From Cyathus striatus (taxonomy: Eukaryota; Basidiomycota; Agaricomycetes; Agaricales; Nidulariaceae), in contig JAOVFP010000012.1 of the NCBI GenBank assembly GCA_025738555.1, positions 2,232,001 through 2,296,000 of the forward strand: a stretch of DNA of 64,000 bases, read 5' to 3'. The position numbers and the translations under genes were made by a program. Shown piece after piece: positions 35,326-48,830 of this stretch. The notes under the pieces were generated by a model. It had not been told where the DNA came from and made no database searches. It was given only the letters and a program-made list of their open reading frames with translations. How positions within the stretch are numbered: position 1 is the stretch's first letter; each line of letters starts with the position of its first letter.

Positions 35326-38300
35326 ATGTCTTTATGCTACTGCACTTCCTGCTCCCCTTCTGCAAAAAGGCACCCCAGAACAATACGACAACATCTTAAG
35401 TCTGATCAAGATATACTCAACTATGTACAGAGTAATCCGAGTGCCCTACCCAGCCATATAGTGCACCTTCAGAATTGTATTACAGCTACAGAGGACTCAC
35501 TCCGCAAATATGAAAGTGAAAAACATTGTGCGCATGTGAACAACTTTTAAAAACAATGTTGTAAACTTACAGTAATATTTCCAGAAGTTAATAATAATGT
35601 AAACACCTCAGGTACTTGTCAAGCAAGCACTGGATATAGAGCTCCTGAAGAAATGACTATGATCAATGAAAATATTCAATTTACTGCAGAAAACAGCAAA
35701 TACACTGTTATGAGCACTGAAACTTACTTGGAACCTATGCCCACTGAAACATATCTGGTTGAAAGTTATGTCACTGATGTAGAGGATCAAGCCTCAGAAG
35801 AAGAAGATAATGAATTGTTTGAGGATCGTGATTCTGAGTCAATTGCACCCTCTGCTGGGAAATATTCACTTGAGATTGACATTGAGTCCGAAATAATTGA
35901 TTTACCATCCCAAGCAGAGAATAAAACTACAGTAAATGTACCAGATATTGTAAATGAACTTCGCAGAAACTTACTGGATGGATATACCTGTCCTATAAAT
36001 CCACCAGATGAATACCAAGCAACTGTGGAACTCACAGACTCTGAAAGGTTAACACTGGAACACTACATTGTATGGAAGAATACAAATGGAACTGTATTGG
36101 CATATCAAGCTCATGGGAATGTACTTCAACAAGCATCTGGCCATAAAATTTTATCATTACATTTAGCTCGCAAGCTAGCAGAGAGAACAACAGAATTTAA
36201 AGTTGTAAAGAGAGATATGTGTCCTCGAAGCTGCATTGCATATACTGGAATTTATAAAGATCTAGAATCATGTCCATATGAGAGAAAGGGGAAGATATGT
36301 GGGGAGAGGCGGTATAGAGCAAGCACAGTGGGGGACAAAAATAAAAAGGCCCATACTCAAGTTACTATCTTACCAATTATGGCAACAATTAAAGCATTGT
36401 TTGCAAATGAAGAAGCATTGAGAATGATTCGAAAACGAGACAGTACCTTACAGTCTGCTTTGCATATTGTATCTTCAACTATTGAAGCTGAAAGAAATCA
36501 GCGTAAATACTCTGACTTTAGTGATTCAGATGTACATGTGTATCATTATCGAAAATTGGGTCTGTTTAAGGGTACACGAGATATTGCTTTTGCTATATCT
36601 ACAGATGGTGCACAATTGACAATGAAAAAGCATTCAAATACCTGGATGCTCATACTAATTCTTCTCAATCTCCCTCCTGAAATTCGCTATAAATCCAGTA
36701 ATATAATTGTAAATTTTGCAACACCAGGTCCAAACTCACCAGGAGATATAGAGTCATTCCTGTATCCTTTATTTGAAGAAATGGCAAGAGCAAGTGAAGG
36801 AATATGGATTTGGGATGCTGTGGAAAGCTCTTACTTTATTTTCTGAGGATATATTACAATGGGGCTTGGTGATATGCTTGGTTCAGCTAAATTGAATGGT
36901 ATGGCTGGTCATTCAGCAGTTTATGGTGATTGATTTTCAATGGTTAGAGGGGCACGATCACCTTTGAAATCTGGAGCAAAGGCTCAATATTATCCATTAA
37001 ATCCACCACAGAATGAGATATACAACTCAGAGCGGCCTTTAAAATATGATGTACTTAATTTACCTATACGCACTGAATCAGAGTACTGGGATACAATTCA
37101 ACAAATTCTATCTGTGAAAACAGTAGCTGGTTGTAATGCAATTAAAAAGAGGACAGGTATATCTTGCCTGCCTTTATGTGCTGGAAGCCCAGCATTTATA
37201 CACCCATCTTTTTTCCCTCTTGATCCTTTTCATCTATTTTATGAAAATTGTATGGCTTTCATCTTGGATTTATGGACAACTTCCTCAAAAGATGATGAGA
37301 TTCATATTCAGACAGAAAAAATTCAAAGCTTTGGTGAAATTCTTGCTAGTGCAATGTCAACATTACCTCCAGTGTTTTGTGGACCTGTACGTGATCCATA
37401 CTTAAAATGACAAAGCCAGTATAAAGTGTATGAATGGATGGCATTACTACACTGGTATCTTTTGCCGCTTGCAGTGGAATTAGGTTTTAATCCTCTATTA
37501 ATTCAAAATATCTCATTGTTTGTAATGATTGTTGAAAGTTTCATGACTATTCATAGTTGGATGAAAGGTGAACTCAATGAACTCACATGGCTATGCATAT
37601 TTCAGTTGGCTCATATACCCATGCATATCAAATGGTATGGATCAATTCGTTTAGGCTCACAAGCAACAATGGAGAGAAGTATAGGAGAGATGGGGCATAA
37701 AATACGATCTAAGAAGTCACCATATGCCAATTTAACAAATTTGATTGTGGAAAGGGAGCTGACTCGAATTCTTCTCCTTTATCATCCAACTCTTGATACT
37801 TTGTCAGTTAAAAATCAGCCAAGAACAAATCTGGATATACAGCTTTCTCAGAAAGTGAAGCTAAGAAAGGTTGTCCATGGATATAACCAGACAGTAGATA
37901 TGGAAATGAATCTGATATGGCAGTATTTGTCAAACGAACTGAATTCTTCCAGTGATGCTGTATTTGAGAGGTATGAAAAATGCTGTCTACAAAATGGGCA
38001 AGTGCTTCAAACATTATTAAGTGACTCAATGCGAGAGCATCCACCCAGGCAATATCGTTGGTTTGAGGTAAGTTAAATTTACTTTTAATTATTGTGAAAA
38101 TGTATTCTTATACACGATATCTCAGGCGACCTCATCTCCAACTAAAAGCAATATATTGGAAAATTTACTTGGAGAGGCAATGGCATTTTACAAGGTTAGC
38201 TATTTACAGAACTTAGTCCCATGCTCGAAAGTGGTGCTGGTATACAAACCACTTGTTAAACAAGAAAACATATTGTATACAGTATTTCGAGCCAGATGGG

Positions 38301-38497
38301 ACAATAGAATGATGGTTTTGGAAGCAAACCAAATTCTTAATATTGTTGGAATATGGGAATCAGAAATATCGCATTATGTGTATATTCTTAGGAAACATCC
38401 AGGTCTTTCTTTGCTTCAGGAAGATGAGCTGGGAAAAGAAGGAGACACTGATTTTGACAAAGAAGAAGGCAAAGGAGATATATATAATTATGATTAG
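35326..38497 (+). pseudogene. Plavaka/CACTA-like (Tnp2-type) DDE transposase, three in-frame TGA codons
   Basis: The N-terminal exon has a Cys-rich finger-like start (CYCTSCSPSAKRH). The main exon from 35,653 has an acidic part, then CPRSCIAYTGIY, then the catalytic start DIAFAISTDGAQL (first Asp) and FATPGPNSPGDIESFLYPL. Next come GLGDMLGSAKLNGMAGHSA (second Asp), FFPLDPFHLFYENCMAFI, CGPVRDPYLK and YKVYEWMALLHWYLLPLA, with SQATMERSIGEMGHKIRSK further on, all hallmarks of this family. An intron (38,068-38,126) precedes a C-terminal exon ending at TAG 38,495. TGA codons at 36,844, 36,931 and 37,408 interrupt an otherwise open frame. I recall Arg at least at two of these positions (GD-R-FSMV, LK-R-QSQYK). 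No CACTA termini were found. Confidence 0.8.
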
Positions 38498-38689
38498 AGT
38501 AGTAGACATATATTGATAACTAGCAACACTTGGCAAGTACCAGCCCAACTATTATTAAAGGGATATCATATGCACTTGAATAAACTTACAATTCAGAAGT
38601 TGTGTACAAATAAAAGTTGAGCCTGAGGTTGTGTTCCACTGGATCACTATTCAAGCACTTATCACCTGCTTCCACCACTGATGCACAAC

Positions 38690-39308
38690 ATCATGACAGT
38701 CATTTATTTTATCCTCTCTTCACTAGTGTAGAAGGCCAACAGTAGACAGGATTTAAGGGACCAAAAATGGACGCAAATGTATATTAGGTGGGTGAGCGGT
38801 AAAAGATGCACCAATGACAATGCTTAGCTGGAGCTTCTGCAGTGCCCAAAGTAAATTTTCCTTTCCTGCATCTATCATCATTGAAGGATTATGATATAGC
38901 CCTCAACACCTTGAAGATGGGGAGCAGGGTTCCACTACAATACAAAAGTAAGTATTAACTGAATCCAATCCCACAATGACTTCTTAATGTAAGGTCATTC
39001 TGGGACCTTAAGTTGTCCCACACCAATTGGTGGTCGCCCTACATTGATGTTAGTGTCAAAAAGGTATGATACAAATGAGTACAACACTGTTAAACATATC
39101 TGGAACCCAAATCGCATTCCAACTGCTTCGCAAATTTGTCTGCCATAATCTTGCAGCCCTTCATCGCAAGTCCAAATACGTTAGTGAGGAGCACAAAAGT
39201 CTTGTTGGATGTCCCAGGACTAGGAGCAAGATAAGATCCATTAGCCTGCATAGTTCCAATAGGCTCCCCAGGGAGAACGACTCCTCTGATACAGTCAGAG
39301 AAAGACAT
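38690..39308 (-). pseudogene. Dienelactone-hydrolase-like relic
   Basis: Starting at ATG 39,308, the frame reads MSFSDCIRGVVLPGEPIGT, then FVLLTNVFGLAMKGCKIMAD and KFAKQLECD. This is the usual N-terminus of fungal dienelactone hydrolase family proteins (MSC-DC--G-L-EGTP-G). A one-frame slip at about 39,112 leads into WVPDMFN, and after a likely intron GRPPIGVGQLKVPE, again family-like. Downstream there are several stops and no intact Cys-Asp-His triad region. The gene is therefore broken by a frameshift and later decay. These enzymes are cytosolic alpha/beta hydrolases; no activity is expected here. Confidence 0.6.
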
Positions 39309-39309
39309 G

Positions 39310-41170
39310 ATTAGTGTGAGGTGAAGATGTGCAGATGGCCTGTTATGTACTTTATATAAGCAAGAGGAATCTCTTGAATTCTCGAATAAAAAATCAAGTA
39401 ACATGCTCTGGTCAATATGTGGAGGGGTTTAACACTGGAACCTTCAAATATAGATTTACAGTTTGAGCTTGTTTGAGTATCAAGGGAGCCACTGGCCCAT
39501 ACTTCCTCGCTGCTCAATCAGATTTATAGCATGGGGAGAATGATACCACTTGCTACCACTCCACCACAGTAGTGCGAGAAACATAAGTGCCTCCTGAAAG
39601 TATATGTGTCTAGCTCTGTAAGATGTAGGATATGGGGACACAGTGCATTTCAAATCTTATCCTGGTTATAATATGTACACGCCTTCAGTGTATGCATCAT
39701 AGATACATCAATAAGCCCTATTCATAGAACTGGCAGAAATGTCAGAATTAGTACCAGGAGAAACATACACGCCTGTGGTATAGATCTAGTGTACATATCC
39801 TAATCATAGCATGATAAGTACAGATACAGATATCAGGGACAATAGCAGTCCACTTCAGGTGACACAGATCGAGAGAATATGTGAAACATGCTCAAAGCCA
39901 ACTATACTTAGCACAAATAGAAGCATCATACACACCGCAGTGCATAACCTTAGCCATAAGCAGGATGTTGCAAATCTCGAGAACATAGAACCCATTCCAT
40001 GACCTGTTCACAAACAAAAACATCAGAAACAGTACCACAAGCAGCATATGCACTGCAACATAGAAACCCTAACATACACACCTCATAGCTAGAAGTAGTT
40101 CCCGAGAATACAGGGTCCATTCCTAACATATCCATGACAGACAAAAACGTCAGAGTAACATATGCACCACAGCCAAGTACTTCATAGCTACCTAGGGCAT
40201 CATGTGCCAGCAGCACTTGCAGCTCGAGTGAACAACCTACATAGCAGACATAACTGTCTGAAACAGAACTGCAAGCAACATACACTACAATGCACCGCAG
40301 CACCAGCCCCCCAATCAAACTGATGCGAACCACGATGAAACAGCAAAAGATCCAAAGAATTGTCAGTCTCATACAAAACTTTTGAATTTGTCTCAGTGTA
40401 CCCAATCTCAATCTGGCTCAACCTTCCTGCCCTCCTGCATTTGCCACACTCATGGTAGATACAGCAAAAATTTGATGAGTGGATCAGTTTAAGCTGGTAC
40501 AATAGACTATACAAGGCCTATTTTGTTGCTCCTGTATGGTAGTACCTGGATTTGAGGTAAGTATAAGTATGTCATGTATGATTACCTAACAGTTGGTTTG
40601 AGCCTAAATTCAAATGTGTTGTCTATGTGGGCAGCCTGAATGTGAAGACATAATTTTATTAGGGGATTGATTGCAACAAAAAATAAATACATGTACTTAA
40701 CTTGTTTGTGTTCATCACCTATGGAAGAATTATAAATGCTGAGTAGGATAGGACTTGGTTTTATCGATTTATCGTTAATTTTAGGTTGATTTGATATGTA
40801 ATTCTCATGCTCTCTACTGTGGTCAGGTGATGTGCTCATTCATCAACATCAGGTTCATACTACCACATCATCTCAAGTCCACTCCTGCTAGCACTTCCCG
40901 ACTGTTGGCCTCAATCTAAACCTACAAAATGTTGAATCACGCCAACATAGTCTCTCTAAGAATGTCTCCAGCACCTTCAATGACAATAACACACTCCATC
41001 AAACTCCTCTTCTCCCTCTGGGGCTGCCTCACTCTCTTACTCCCTGCAGTTATCACCTCAATTATCACAGGAGGAATCGCACACCCTTCATGACCTTTGT
41101 CATTGGCCCAGGTGCTATGGCTCTACAATTAACATTTAGTTGCAAAATGCGAGATCAGGAATAAGAGGAC
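39310..41170. other. Gene-poor stretch with a degenerate repeat of about 110 bp
   Basis: At about 39,985-40,300, a loosely repeated phrase (ACAGACAAAAACGTCAGA..., then CAACATAYRCACYRCARC) occurs about three times. A segment at 40,585-40,615 (CAGTTGGTTTGAGCCTAAAT) recurs directly at 41,463. No supported gene. Confidence 0.4.
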
Positions 41171-41239
41171 CATGGAGGAGGTTGCGACAGGTTATGTCAA
41201 TGTATGTGCTTTTTCCCCTCTTTTTTGTACATGCTTACA

Positions 41240-41376
41240 GTTTATATTTAGGTCATTTCAAATGTTAGAGGCATCTGCACTATGGCATTTGACTCCGTTT
41301 TCGAAGCTTGATCCGATACTGCTGCTGAGAAGGCGCTCTTCACTGGTGTGTGGGGCACATTATCTTATTTACTTTG
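41240..41376 (+). CDS. Unassigned exon fragment
   Basis: After a TTTAG acceptor at about 41,252, the frame reads VISNVRGICTMAFDSVFEA, then TGA, then SDTAAEKALFTG up to a GTGTGTGG donor-like sequence. It looks coding, but its partners and product are unknown. It may be the 5' part of the gene starting at 41,780. Confidence 0.25.
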
Positions 41377-41779
41377 CTGAAGTCCTTCTATTGGGTTGCA
41401 TCTCGCTGGCATCTGTCACAACGCTGCTCAAGAACTTTCAAAGTGGTATGTAGTTGTCTTGCAGTTGGTTTGAGCCTAAATTCAAATTGACTGTTGCAGT
41501 TTTACAGTTAATTATTTTGTGTATATGAAATCCAGGAGATCTTTCTTCAATTTTGATCTCACATTATCAGCAAAGTATATACTTCCAAATTTTATTATGT
41601 GCATGTAGTTCTTGTTCTCAGTGAGTACTTCTAATATCAATTTCCTATCTTTCTGACATCATCCTCAGGTTCATTCACGGCAATCCAGGGTACTTGTTTG
41701 GATTAATCACATGACCTTCTCAGATGCTGAGACACAAATTTGCTTCCGTGTCATCAAGTTGCAAACGTGTTTCATTACT

Positions 41780-44300
41780 ATGGCCTCAAATGCATATGGC
41801 TACAGCACATTTCCTCAGCATTACTCAACTCCTCAGTATACTACTTATCTTTCACCTCAGAGAGTACAACACTCCATAGTTGCTCCTACAGTCCAACTGG
41901 TCCCACAACAGGTGCTGGCAAGTAAGACAAATCTGTCATTGTTGTCACAGTTGGATGTAGGTGATCTCATGAAGCACTCGCATGTGCAAAGTCTTTACCA
42001 GAGGAACGAAATATTAGCTTCGCAGAACATGCAGCTAATGAACAAAATGTGCGACCTCGTTTCCGAAGTTCAACAACTTAACAACAAGCTGGAGGCGATG
42101 CTAAAGGAGAAATGTGAAAGTTTAACCATGGTACCTCAGACCATGCCAGGGCCAATGGTGTCTAATCTATAAGTGCTTACACCTCTTTTAGACCATAACA
42201 TTCTAAGCTACTTGTTCCTCTCCAGATATTACATTAATGTTGCAACATCACACAGTCAGCCAGCACCTACTGAGAGCTATATTCAGTCTAGTGGATCCTA
42301 CATTATGCAGCCTGCAACCTGCCCTGCTCAGTATCTGAAATTGATATATTGGACTCTTGAAGATTTCCAGAAGGATCTGGACATGAACCTTAATGATAAG
42401 AATAAGTCACGTCCACCAATGAATAAGGCTCTTCAACATGCAAACGGGGATGAAATCGAACCTGGCTAGTGGAACGCGATATGCTATAATGCTCGCATGA
42501 TAGCGCTATCTGACCTTGCCCATTTAGCCATCCTGAAGAAGTATGTTGAGGGGCGTACGGGTATGTGCTCACGCACTTTCTACAAAGATCACTATCGCAA
42601 GGAGTGGAACAATGCTGTTAGAAAACTCGAGAGTAATAAACCGCTTACTGCCTTATGCACTGGAAATTGGAAGGCCAAACATGTTTTGGGCTATGTCCTC
42701 AGTTCTATTGCAAAGAAGCGCCACACTCAGAAGCCCGAGGTTGATTTTGACAATGAGATGATTATCGAGAAGATGATGAGGGTGGAGAGGTGGTGAATGG
42801 GAAAAGACAACGGGAGGAGTCATTATTGGATGCTGAGAAACTGAGGCCAAAGAAGAAACATGGTTAGTATGTACATCAATGAATATGTCTTCTGGTATTG
42901 ATACTCTTTGTTCACATAGTCCTGCCATGCAATGTTGGCGAACCATCAGGTAGCACACCTTATGATGTACCTCCCTCACCTTCACCTGTGCATATGCTGC
43001 TGCCACCTATGTTAGCAGCAACGAATGCAGGTATAATTCTAATCTTGAGCTCACACTGTTCAGATGTTTCTTACCAAATATGCATCTAGTACCAGCTTTG
43101 GCACCACAGGCTCCAATCCTTGTACAAACTTCAACACAGTGCTCAGGCCTATCACTGTCACCACCTCCCATAGGGTTTTCGACATCAGCTCCTCCAGTAC
43201 CACTCCATGAGCCTTCTGCATCGGTATCCGTTGGCAATGGTGTTGCAACCAATTTCATTCAAGTTGATGCATCCTGTGAGTATCTCAACAAGTTATATAT
43301 ACAGCCTCTTTTAATAATGTCTTTCCTTTAGATGAAAACCTGAAGAATCTGTTCACTAGCGACCCACTGCTGTCTTTTGTCAAAACGACAGCAGTTGACT
43401 TGCTTGATTCAATGGCAAAGTCACCTGACTTCCGGAGCAGAGACTCCTCAGATGATTTTGATGCCCTTCTCCTCCGCATTGAGACCGCTGACTCCAGCTC
43501 CCCATACATCAATAAAAACCACAATGACCTTGGCTGGGGACATTTTCAGTTCACAGCTGGCTCTCTCACATGGAGCTCTGTATTAAAGGACTGAGCATGC
43601 ATCGGGAGCACCAAGAATGTGCATAAGCTGATTGCTGCTGCTCTGAAGACATATAAAGTAGCACGATACATATGCTTCCACAAGAATATCAAGTCCGATT
43701 CATTTGTGAGCCTGTGCTACATTCAGAATGTCACAGAACAGAACTGCACCTTCTACCTTGACATGACAGCCATTACTAATGTTCATCTTAGCCAGTTGCC
43801 AAAGGGAAGCAATGTGCTGAACCTCCAAATGATAGTGTAGAGGCACAGCAAGAACCTGATAGTGATGCTTCTCAGACTTGCAAAGCATCTCCCTTGCCAC
43901 AGTGCAATACTGAGTTGAAATCCAAACTTCAGGTAAGTCATCGTGTCAAGTTATATTGCACCATCTGTCAGCTCAAAAACTATACCTGATTTATAGGCAC
44001 TTCTCAAGCCTGAGCTTCTCTACTGGGCAACCACGCATTGTATAGTGATTGCATCGAAGAGAGCTAGTAAGGACGGTAAGTTAATCATACTAATATGTGT
44101 GATAGGAGCTGATTTAATTTGATGAGTAGATCTGATAAGTACTATTCTCACTGCAGATGAATCATTGAGGCCTGGACTTGATGACATCGATACAATCACT
44201 GCAAAGGTTTGTTGAAATATGTACTACTGTTCTTATCACTTTTCTAATATATCAATTACTACAGTGCACGAAGGGAAAGAAGTTCACAACTCGCAAGTAG
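41780..44300 (+). pseudogene. Uncharacterised multi-exon protein (Q-rich/coiled-coil start), degenerate
   Basis: ATG 41,780 (MASNAYGYSTFPQHYST) opens a Q/S/P-rich exon ending in a short coiled coil (LYQRNEILASQNMQLMNKM). Exon 2 (from 42,226) reads WTLEDFQKDLDM, has a TAG at 42,467, then ARMIALSDLAHLAILKKYV and TALCTGNWKAKHVLGYVL. A frame slip near 42,785 leads to KRQREESLLDAEKLRPKKK. Three proline-rich exons follow, then SDPLLSFVKTTAVDLLDSM and GWGHFQFTAGSLTWSSVLKD. There a TGA (43,592) interrupts before ACIGSTKNVHKLIAAALKTY. Final exons end CTKGKKFTTRK at TAG 44,298. I recall similar proteins only as hypothetical agaricomycete sequences. Confidence 0.5.
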
Positions 44301-44940
44301 TGCAGCAGCTTGTACGCTGCATATGGGAGGCCCTTTTTAGTATATGCACATTGAGATGTGTTGTCGTTATGGGGTAGAGACCCGAAATTGCATTGATATG
44401 CATTATAATATACTTACTTTAGTCTTAATTCTTGTGTTATATTATTTGCAATAAGTATTTACTCATTCTATAATATATTATGCTATAATTTCAATACCTA
44501 ATCGTGATATTTAATAGCAGTAACCGGGACTGACCTACCGACATATTATTGACTAAAATCCGACTTTGAGTCTACTGTTATTCTACCATCCTCCTACCAA
44601 ATAATTAACTACCACACAACGAATTAAAACATATATCAACTAAAGTACCTCCAAGGGTTGACTAACTTTTAGACTATCCGACAGCCAGTCAGTGACTACC
44701 ATCTGACTAAGGGCAGGTGGGAACACTACCGATTACCGACTGAATCTTCGACTACACAGTAGAAGATTTGTAAAAAAACCTGCATTTTTGTAGACAAATA
44801 GTCAAATTGACTATTTTGCTACTAATGGCTGACTATTTAGTGCCTGATCATTTTTACTGAGTGTGACAGCTGCTATCAAGGTTAAGCCGAAATGAGCTGC
44901 CAGCCAATCAAATCGTTGGGAAGCTGATGCAATTATCATG
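44301..44940. other. Spacer with recurring GACTA/CCGACT words
   Basis: From about 44,530 to 44,840 the words GACTA, CCGACT and ACTACC recur in both orientations, suggesting a small decayed inverted-repeat element. No boundaries or gene were found. Confidence 0.3.
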
Positions 44941-45269
44941 TGATTTATCCATGTCATGAACATGTTGTCACTCGGTGTTCAACTCTTTCAACACATTCAA
45001 CTTCCCCACCTTCCCCTTGCTTCTCCCCTCTCATCCCCCATTGCTTTCTGTCTGCACACATATATTACTGTCTTCTTCCCTCAATACTTCTTCTGACCTC
45101 CTATGTATTATCTTCTGTTCTGGGTGATAGTAAGAGTTTGGAACTCTGGGTGTATTTGGTTGGTTTTTCATCAAGCCATGTAAGTCCCCATTCTCTTTAC
45201 TGATATCCTGCTGTTGAAGCTTGAGCTTGAGGTTTGGCTACAGGGACTGTTCAACCACAAGGATGAATA

Positions 45270-45730
45270 CTCTCTCATTCTCACTCTTGCATACATACTC
45301 TCTGGCCCTCTTGCACAAACACTATCACACTGTCTCTCGCTCTCACACTCTCTTATGTGTTCCCTCACTCTCTTGCCCTCTCACACTCTCTTACATGTTC
45401 CCTTGCTCTCTGGCTCTCTGGCACTCTCTTATGTGTTCCCTTGCACTCTTGCTCTGGTGTACCAAGTCACTCTCATACTTGCACTTGCACTTGCTCTCAC
45501 ACACACCCTTGCACCCCCCACCCCCATGCTGTCTCATGTGCTCTTGCACTCTCTGTCTTGTACCCTCTTGCTCTTGCTCACACACACACTCTTGCACTCT
45601 CTCAATTGCACTTCTCACTCATGCTTTCACACACTCTTGCTGTTGCACTGTGTCTTGCATTCACACACTCTCTTGCTCTTGCACAGTCTCTTGGTACTCT
45701 TGCTCTCTTGCATATACACAGTGTCTCACT
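45270..45730. repeat. CTCTTGCACTCTCTT-type pyrimidine microsatellite-like array
   Basis: Imperfect units of about 10 bp (CACTCTCTTG) fill about 460 bp. All three plus frames are open and rich in Leu, Ser, Thr and His, which is an effect of the repeat and not coding. Confidence 0.9.
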
Positions 45731-45739
45731 GTACCCCTC

Positions 45740-47270
45740 TGCTGCTTCTATAACTGAATTCTCTCAGAACAGTTCATTTATTTCCTCATTGTCCCTTGTC
45801 AGCTATACGTAGATAATTGTTACTACTTTTATTGTAGTCATTGTATTTAGCTTAGTGGAAATATAGAGTCATAGGTGTTTATTGGTAATCTATTGTGAGA
45901 TAAGTCCACCTAATCATCTTGCTTGCAAGGTTTTCTCTCAGAGTCAAAATGGGGCACACTTTCAACTTTCACATGCACTCTCACATGGTCACATATTGAC
46001 ATGCAATGCTCGGGCTCTCCTTGAACTCGAGCTTTCTGAGGAACATACCCTACTCGCATGTAATGAATGTAACGAATGTATGAATGTATGTCCTGTATCA
46101 TCTTCAATGTGACTGGGCTTTAATTTAACTTGTAGAGCACTCTCTTTACACTTGATGGGGCATGTCTGATATATCAGCCCTTGTAGTTACAGTACAATCC
46201 TGATGTATGGATCATTGTAAACTACAGGTGAAGTGCTGATATATCACACATTGTAGTTATAGTTCCATCTGCCTGCAGGCAGCCAAATACAGATCGTATT
46301 CACAGCAATTGCCCTTTCCCTCATGTTCATTTACTAATCATCAAAATTCAAGATCTGAATCTGTAAATTTAAAATAAGTAGATTTCAATATAATTGTTTT
46401 GCACTATCCCAAGCAATTCCACCTACAGGCACTGAGACAGCTAAGTGTAGAATGTACTCACAGCAATGCCCCTCACCTCGTGTTCATTTTTAATCTGTGT
46501 AAATAGTAGGTGTCACATCAATCCATAAATGCCTCCTGCAATCCCATGCAATTTCCATTTGTTCTATATTATAATATAGCTTCAAAAGGTTTTGCACTAA
46601 AGCTGCTGCAACATCTATGTATGTATGGTTTCCTAAATTTGTTCAAAATAGCGGAATGTATCTATTAAAAAATCTTAGGGAGCATATTATATTCATATGT
46701 GCATTTTGCAGTATCATAGAGAACTATGAGATACCACAACTACAACACTGTCTGTTTGCTCATTATTGCAGGGCCAACTAAAGAGACTGCACAGTGCAAG
46801 CAAGCAATTGTATGTGTACTCTCTGTCTGGAAGCGCGCTTACATAACTCAATTCACACAAACACTGTGCCGGCTATGCTGCAATATGCAGAGGGTTATGC
46901 AACTCAGATACATAACATTTCTACATGTTTTTCGTTGAAGTGCAAGGTAAAAATATCATGAAACTTATATTATATATACAAGATTATAAATATACTGTTT
47001 GGAGTCCATTTAAGACCACTTGGAGTTATGGTCTGACGAAAAACCTTAGACCTTCAAAAACTCAAGTAATTTTATATGTCTTTAGTGTACAGAATCATCT
47101 GGTTAAGTCCTTGTACCTAATAATATGTTTCTCATTTTGATTAAGACTTATAGCAGGTATGTTTACGAGTAACCCATGAATATTCAGGCAATTACCCATA
47201 CAAATAGGCCCACAGATACAATGGGTATGGGCGCTGCATGGGTAGGTAACCAATGGACATGTTGGCATAA
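45740..47270. other. Spacer without supported gene
   Basis: AT-rich. Two near-copies of CTGATATATCA followed by CATTGTAGTTAYAGT-like sequence lie at 46,167 and 46,233. TTTACACTTGATGGGGC at 46,145 resembles the hAT-like family end, but without a target duplication. Nothing else is supported. Confidence 0.35.
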
Positions 47271-47379
47271 GTATCAGGCAATTTGGATCATAAAAAGCCC
47301 AGGTTTTATGAAAAAGTGATCACAAAATCCCTGACTTCCATAATCACTGCTAAAATCTAATGGTATTCATTATTATTAA

Positions 47380-47930
47380 TGAATGTATGAGTGATCAAAG
47401 GTGATTATTGGATGTTATAATAGTGTATGATGGATATTAAAGGGGATATTGACTACTAATGAATACTAATGAATGTGAAAGTGATCATAAGTGATCATGA
47501 TATGATATAATAGTGTATTATAGTGTGTAATGACAACTAGTGAATACTAATGGATGTGTAAGTGATCATAAGTGATCATGGTATGTTGTAACAGCATATT
47601 ATAGTGCATAATGATGACTGGTGAATACTAATGGATGTGGAAGTGATCATAAGTGATCATGGTATAGTATAATGGTGTATTATAGTGTGTAATGACTACT
47701 AGTTAATACTAATGAATGTGGAAGTGATCATATGTGATCATGATATGTTATAATAGTGTTTTATAGTGCATAATGACTACTGGCAAATACTAATAAATGT
47801 AGAAGTGATCATAAGTGATCATGGCATGTTATAATAGCATATTATTGTGTGTAATGCCTACTAGTTAATACTAATGAATGTAAAAGTGATCATAAGTGAT
47901 CATTGTATAAATAATAGCATATTAATTTAT
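47380..47930. repeat. About 80-bp repeats with TGATCAT pairs
   Basis: Seven imperfect copies of GAATGTGGAAGTGATCATAA followed by an AT-rich part (GTTATAATAGTGTATTATAG). Each contains two TGATCA palindromes about 10 bp apart. Confidence 0.9.
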
Positions 47931-47956
47931 AAATGAATATAGGAATATCACATTTT

Positions 47957-48830
47957 CCCACATGTCACACCTGTCACGCTCGTCACATCCGTCACATATG
48001 TCACGAGTGTTACGAATGTCACGCTCCACATATTTGTCACAAATGTCACATATGTCACGTATGTCATACTTGTGACACTTGTTGTGTATGCCACATATGT
48101 CACACCTGTTATGTACGTCACATATGTCGCATTTGTCACATTTGTCACATCTGTCACGTATGTCACATCTGTTATGCATATTACATGTCTCATGTATGTC
48201 ACACCTGTCACACCTGTTGTATTTGTCACGTATGTTATGCATGTCACATTTGTCACACTTATGTACATTACATATGTCACATTTATTATGCATGTCACAT
48301 GTCTCATGTATGTCACATTTGTCACACGTGTCACAGTACGAATGTCACACTCCTCATATTTGTCACATCTGTTGTATATGTCATGTATGTAGCATTTGTC
48401 ACACTTGTCACACTTTTTATATATGTCACACCTGTTATGTATGTCACATTTGTCATGCATATCACATTCTTACATGTCATACTTGTCAGATTTGTCACAC
48501 TTGTCATGCATATCACATTTATCTTACATGTCACACTTGTCACACTCGTCACATATGTCACACATTTTACTACTGGTCATATATATCACACTTATCACTC
48601 CCATCTGTCACAAATGTCATGCTTTCCACATTTGTCACCCTTTTCCTGTCTGTTATACCTGTCACACTCTTCAAGCATCATTCATATAACACTTATCATA
48701 TTTTACACATTTGTCACATTTTTTACATATTTGTCACATTTTCCATGTCTGTTATATCTGTCATACATTTTCTCTCATTTTGTTACACTTTTCTTACATG
48801 TCACATTTTTCAGTTATATTACACATCATA
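47957..48830. repeat. TGTCAC array (9-12 bp units)
   Basis: More than 70 TGTCAC-type words, spaced about 9-12 bp apart (e.g. TGTCACATTTGTCACACT). The 309-codon plus frame and its companions, rich in His, Cys, Ile and Thr, are by-products of the array. Confidence 0.95.

Noticed and set aside
39950..40411. 153-codon cysteine-rich minus-strand frame
   Set aside because: It overlies degenerate repeats of about 110 bp and has no start context, introns or family resemblance.
45214..45812. Leu/Ser/His-rich frames of 150-180 codons
   Set aside because: All three plus frames are open across a CACTCT microsatellite-like array, which is not evidence of coding.
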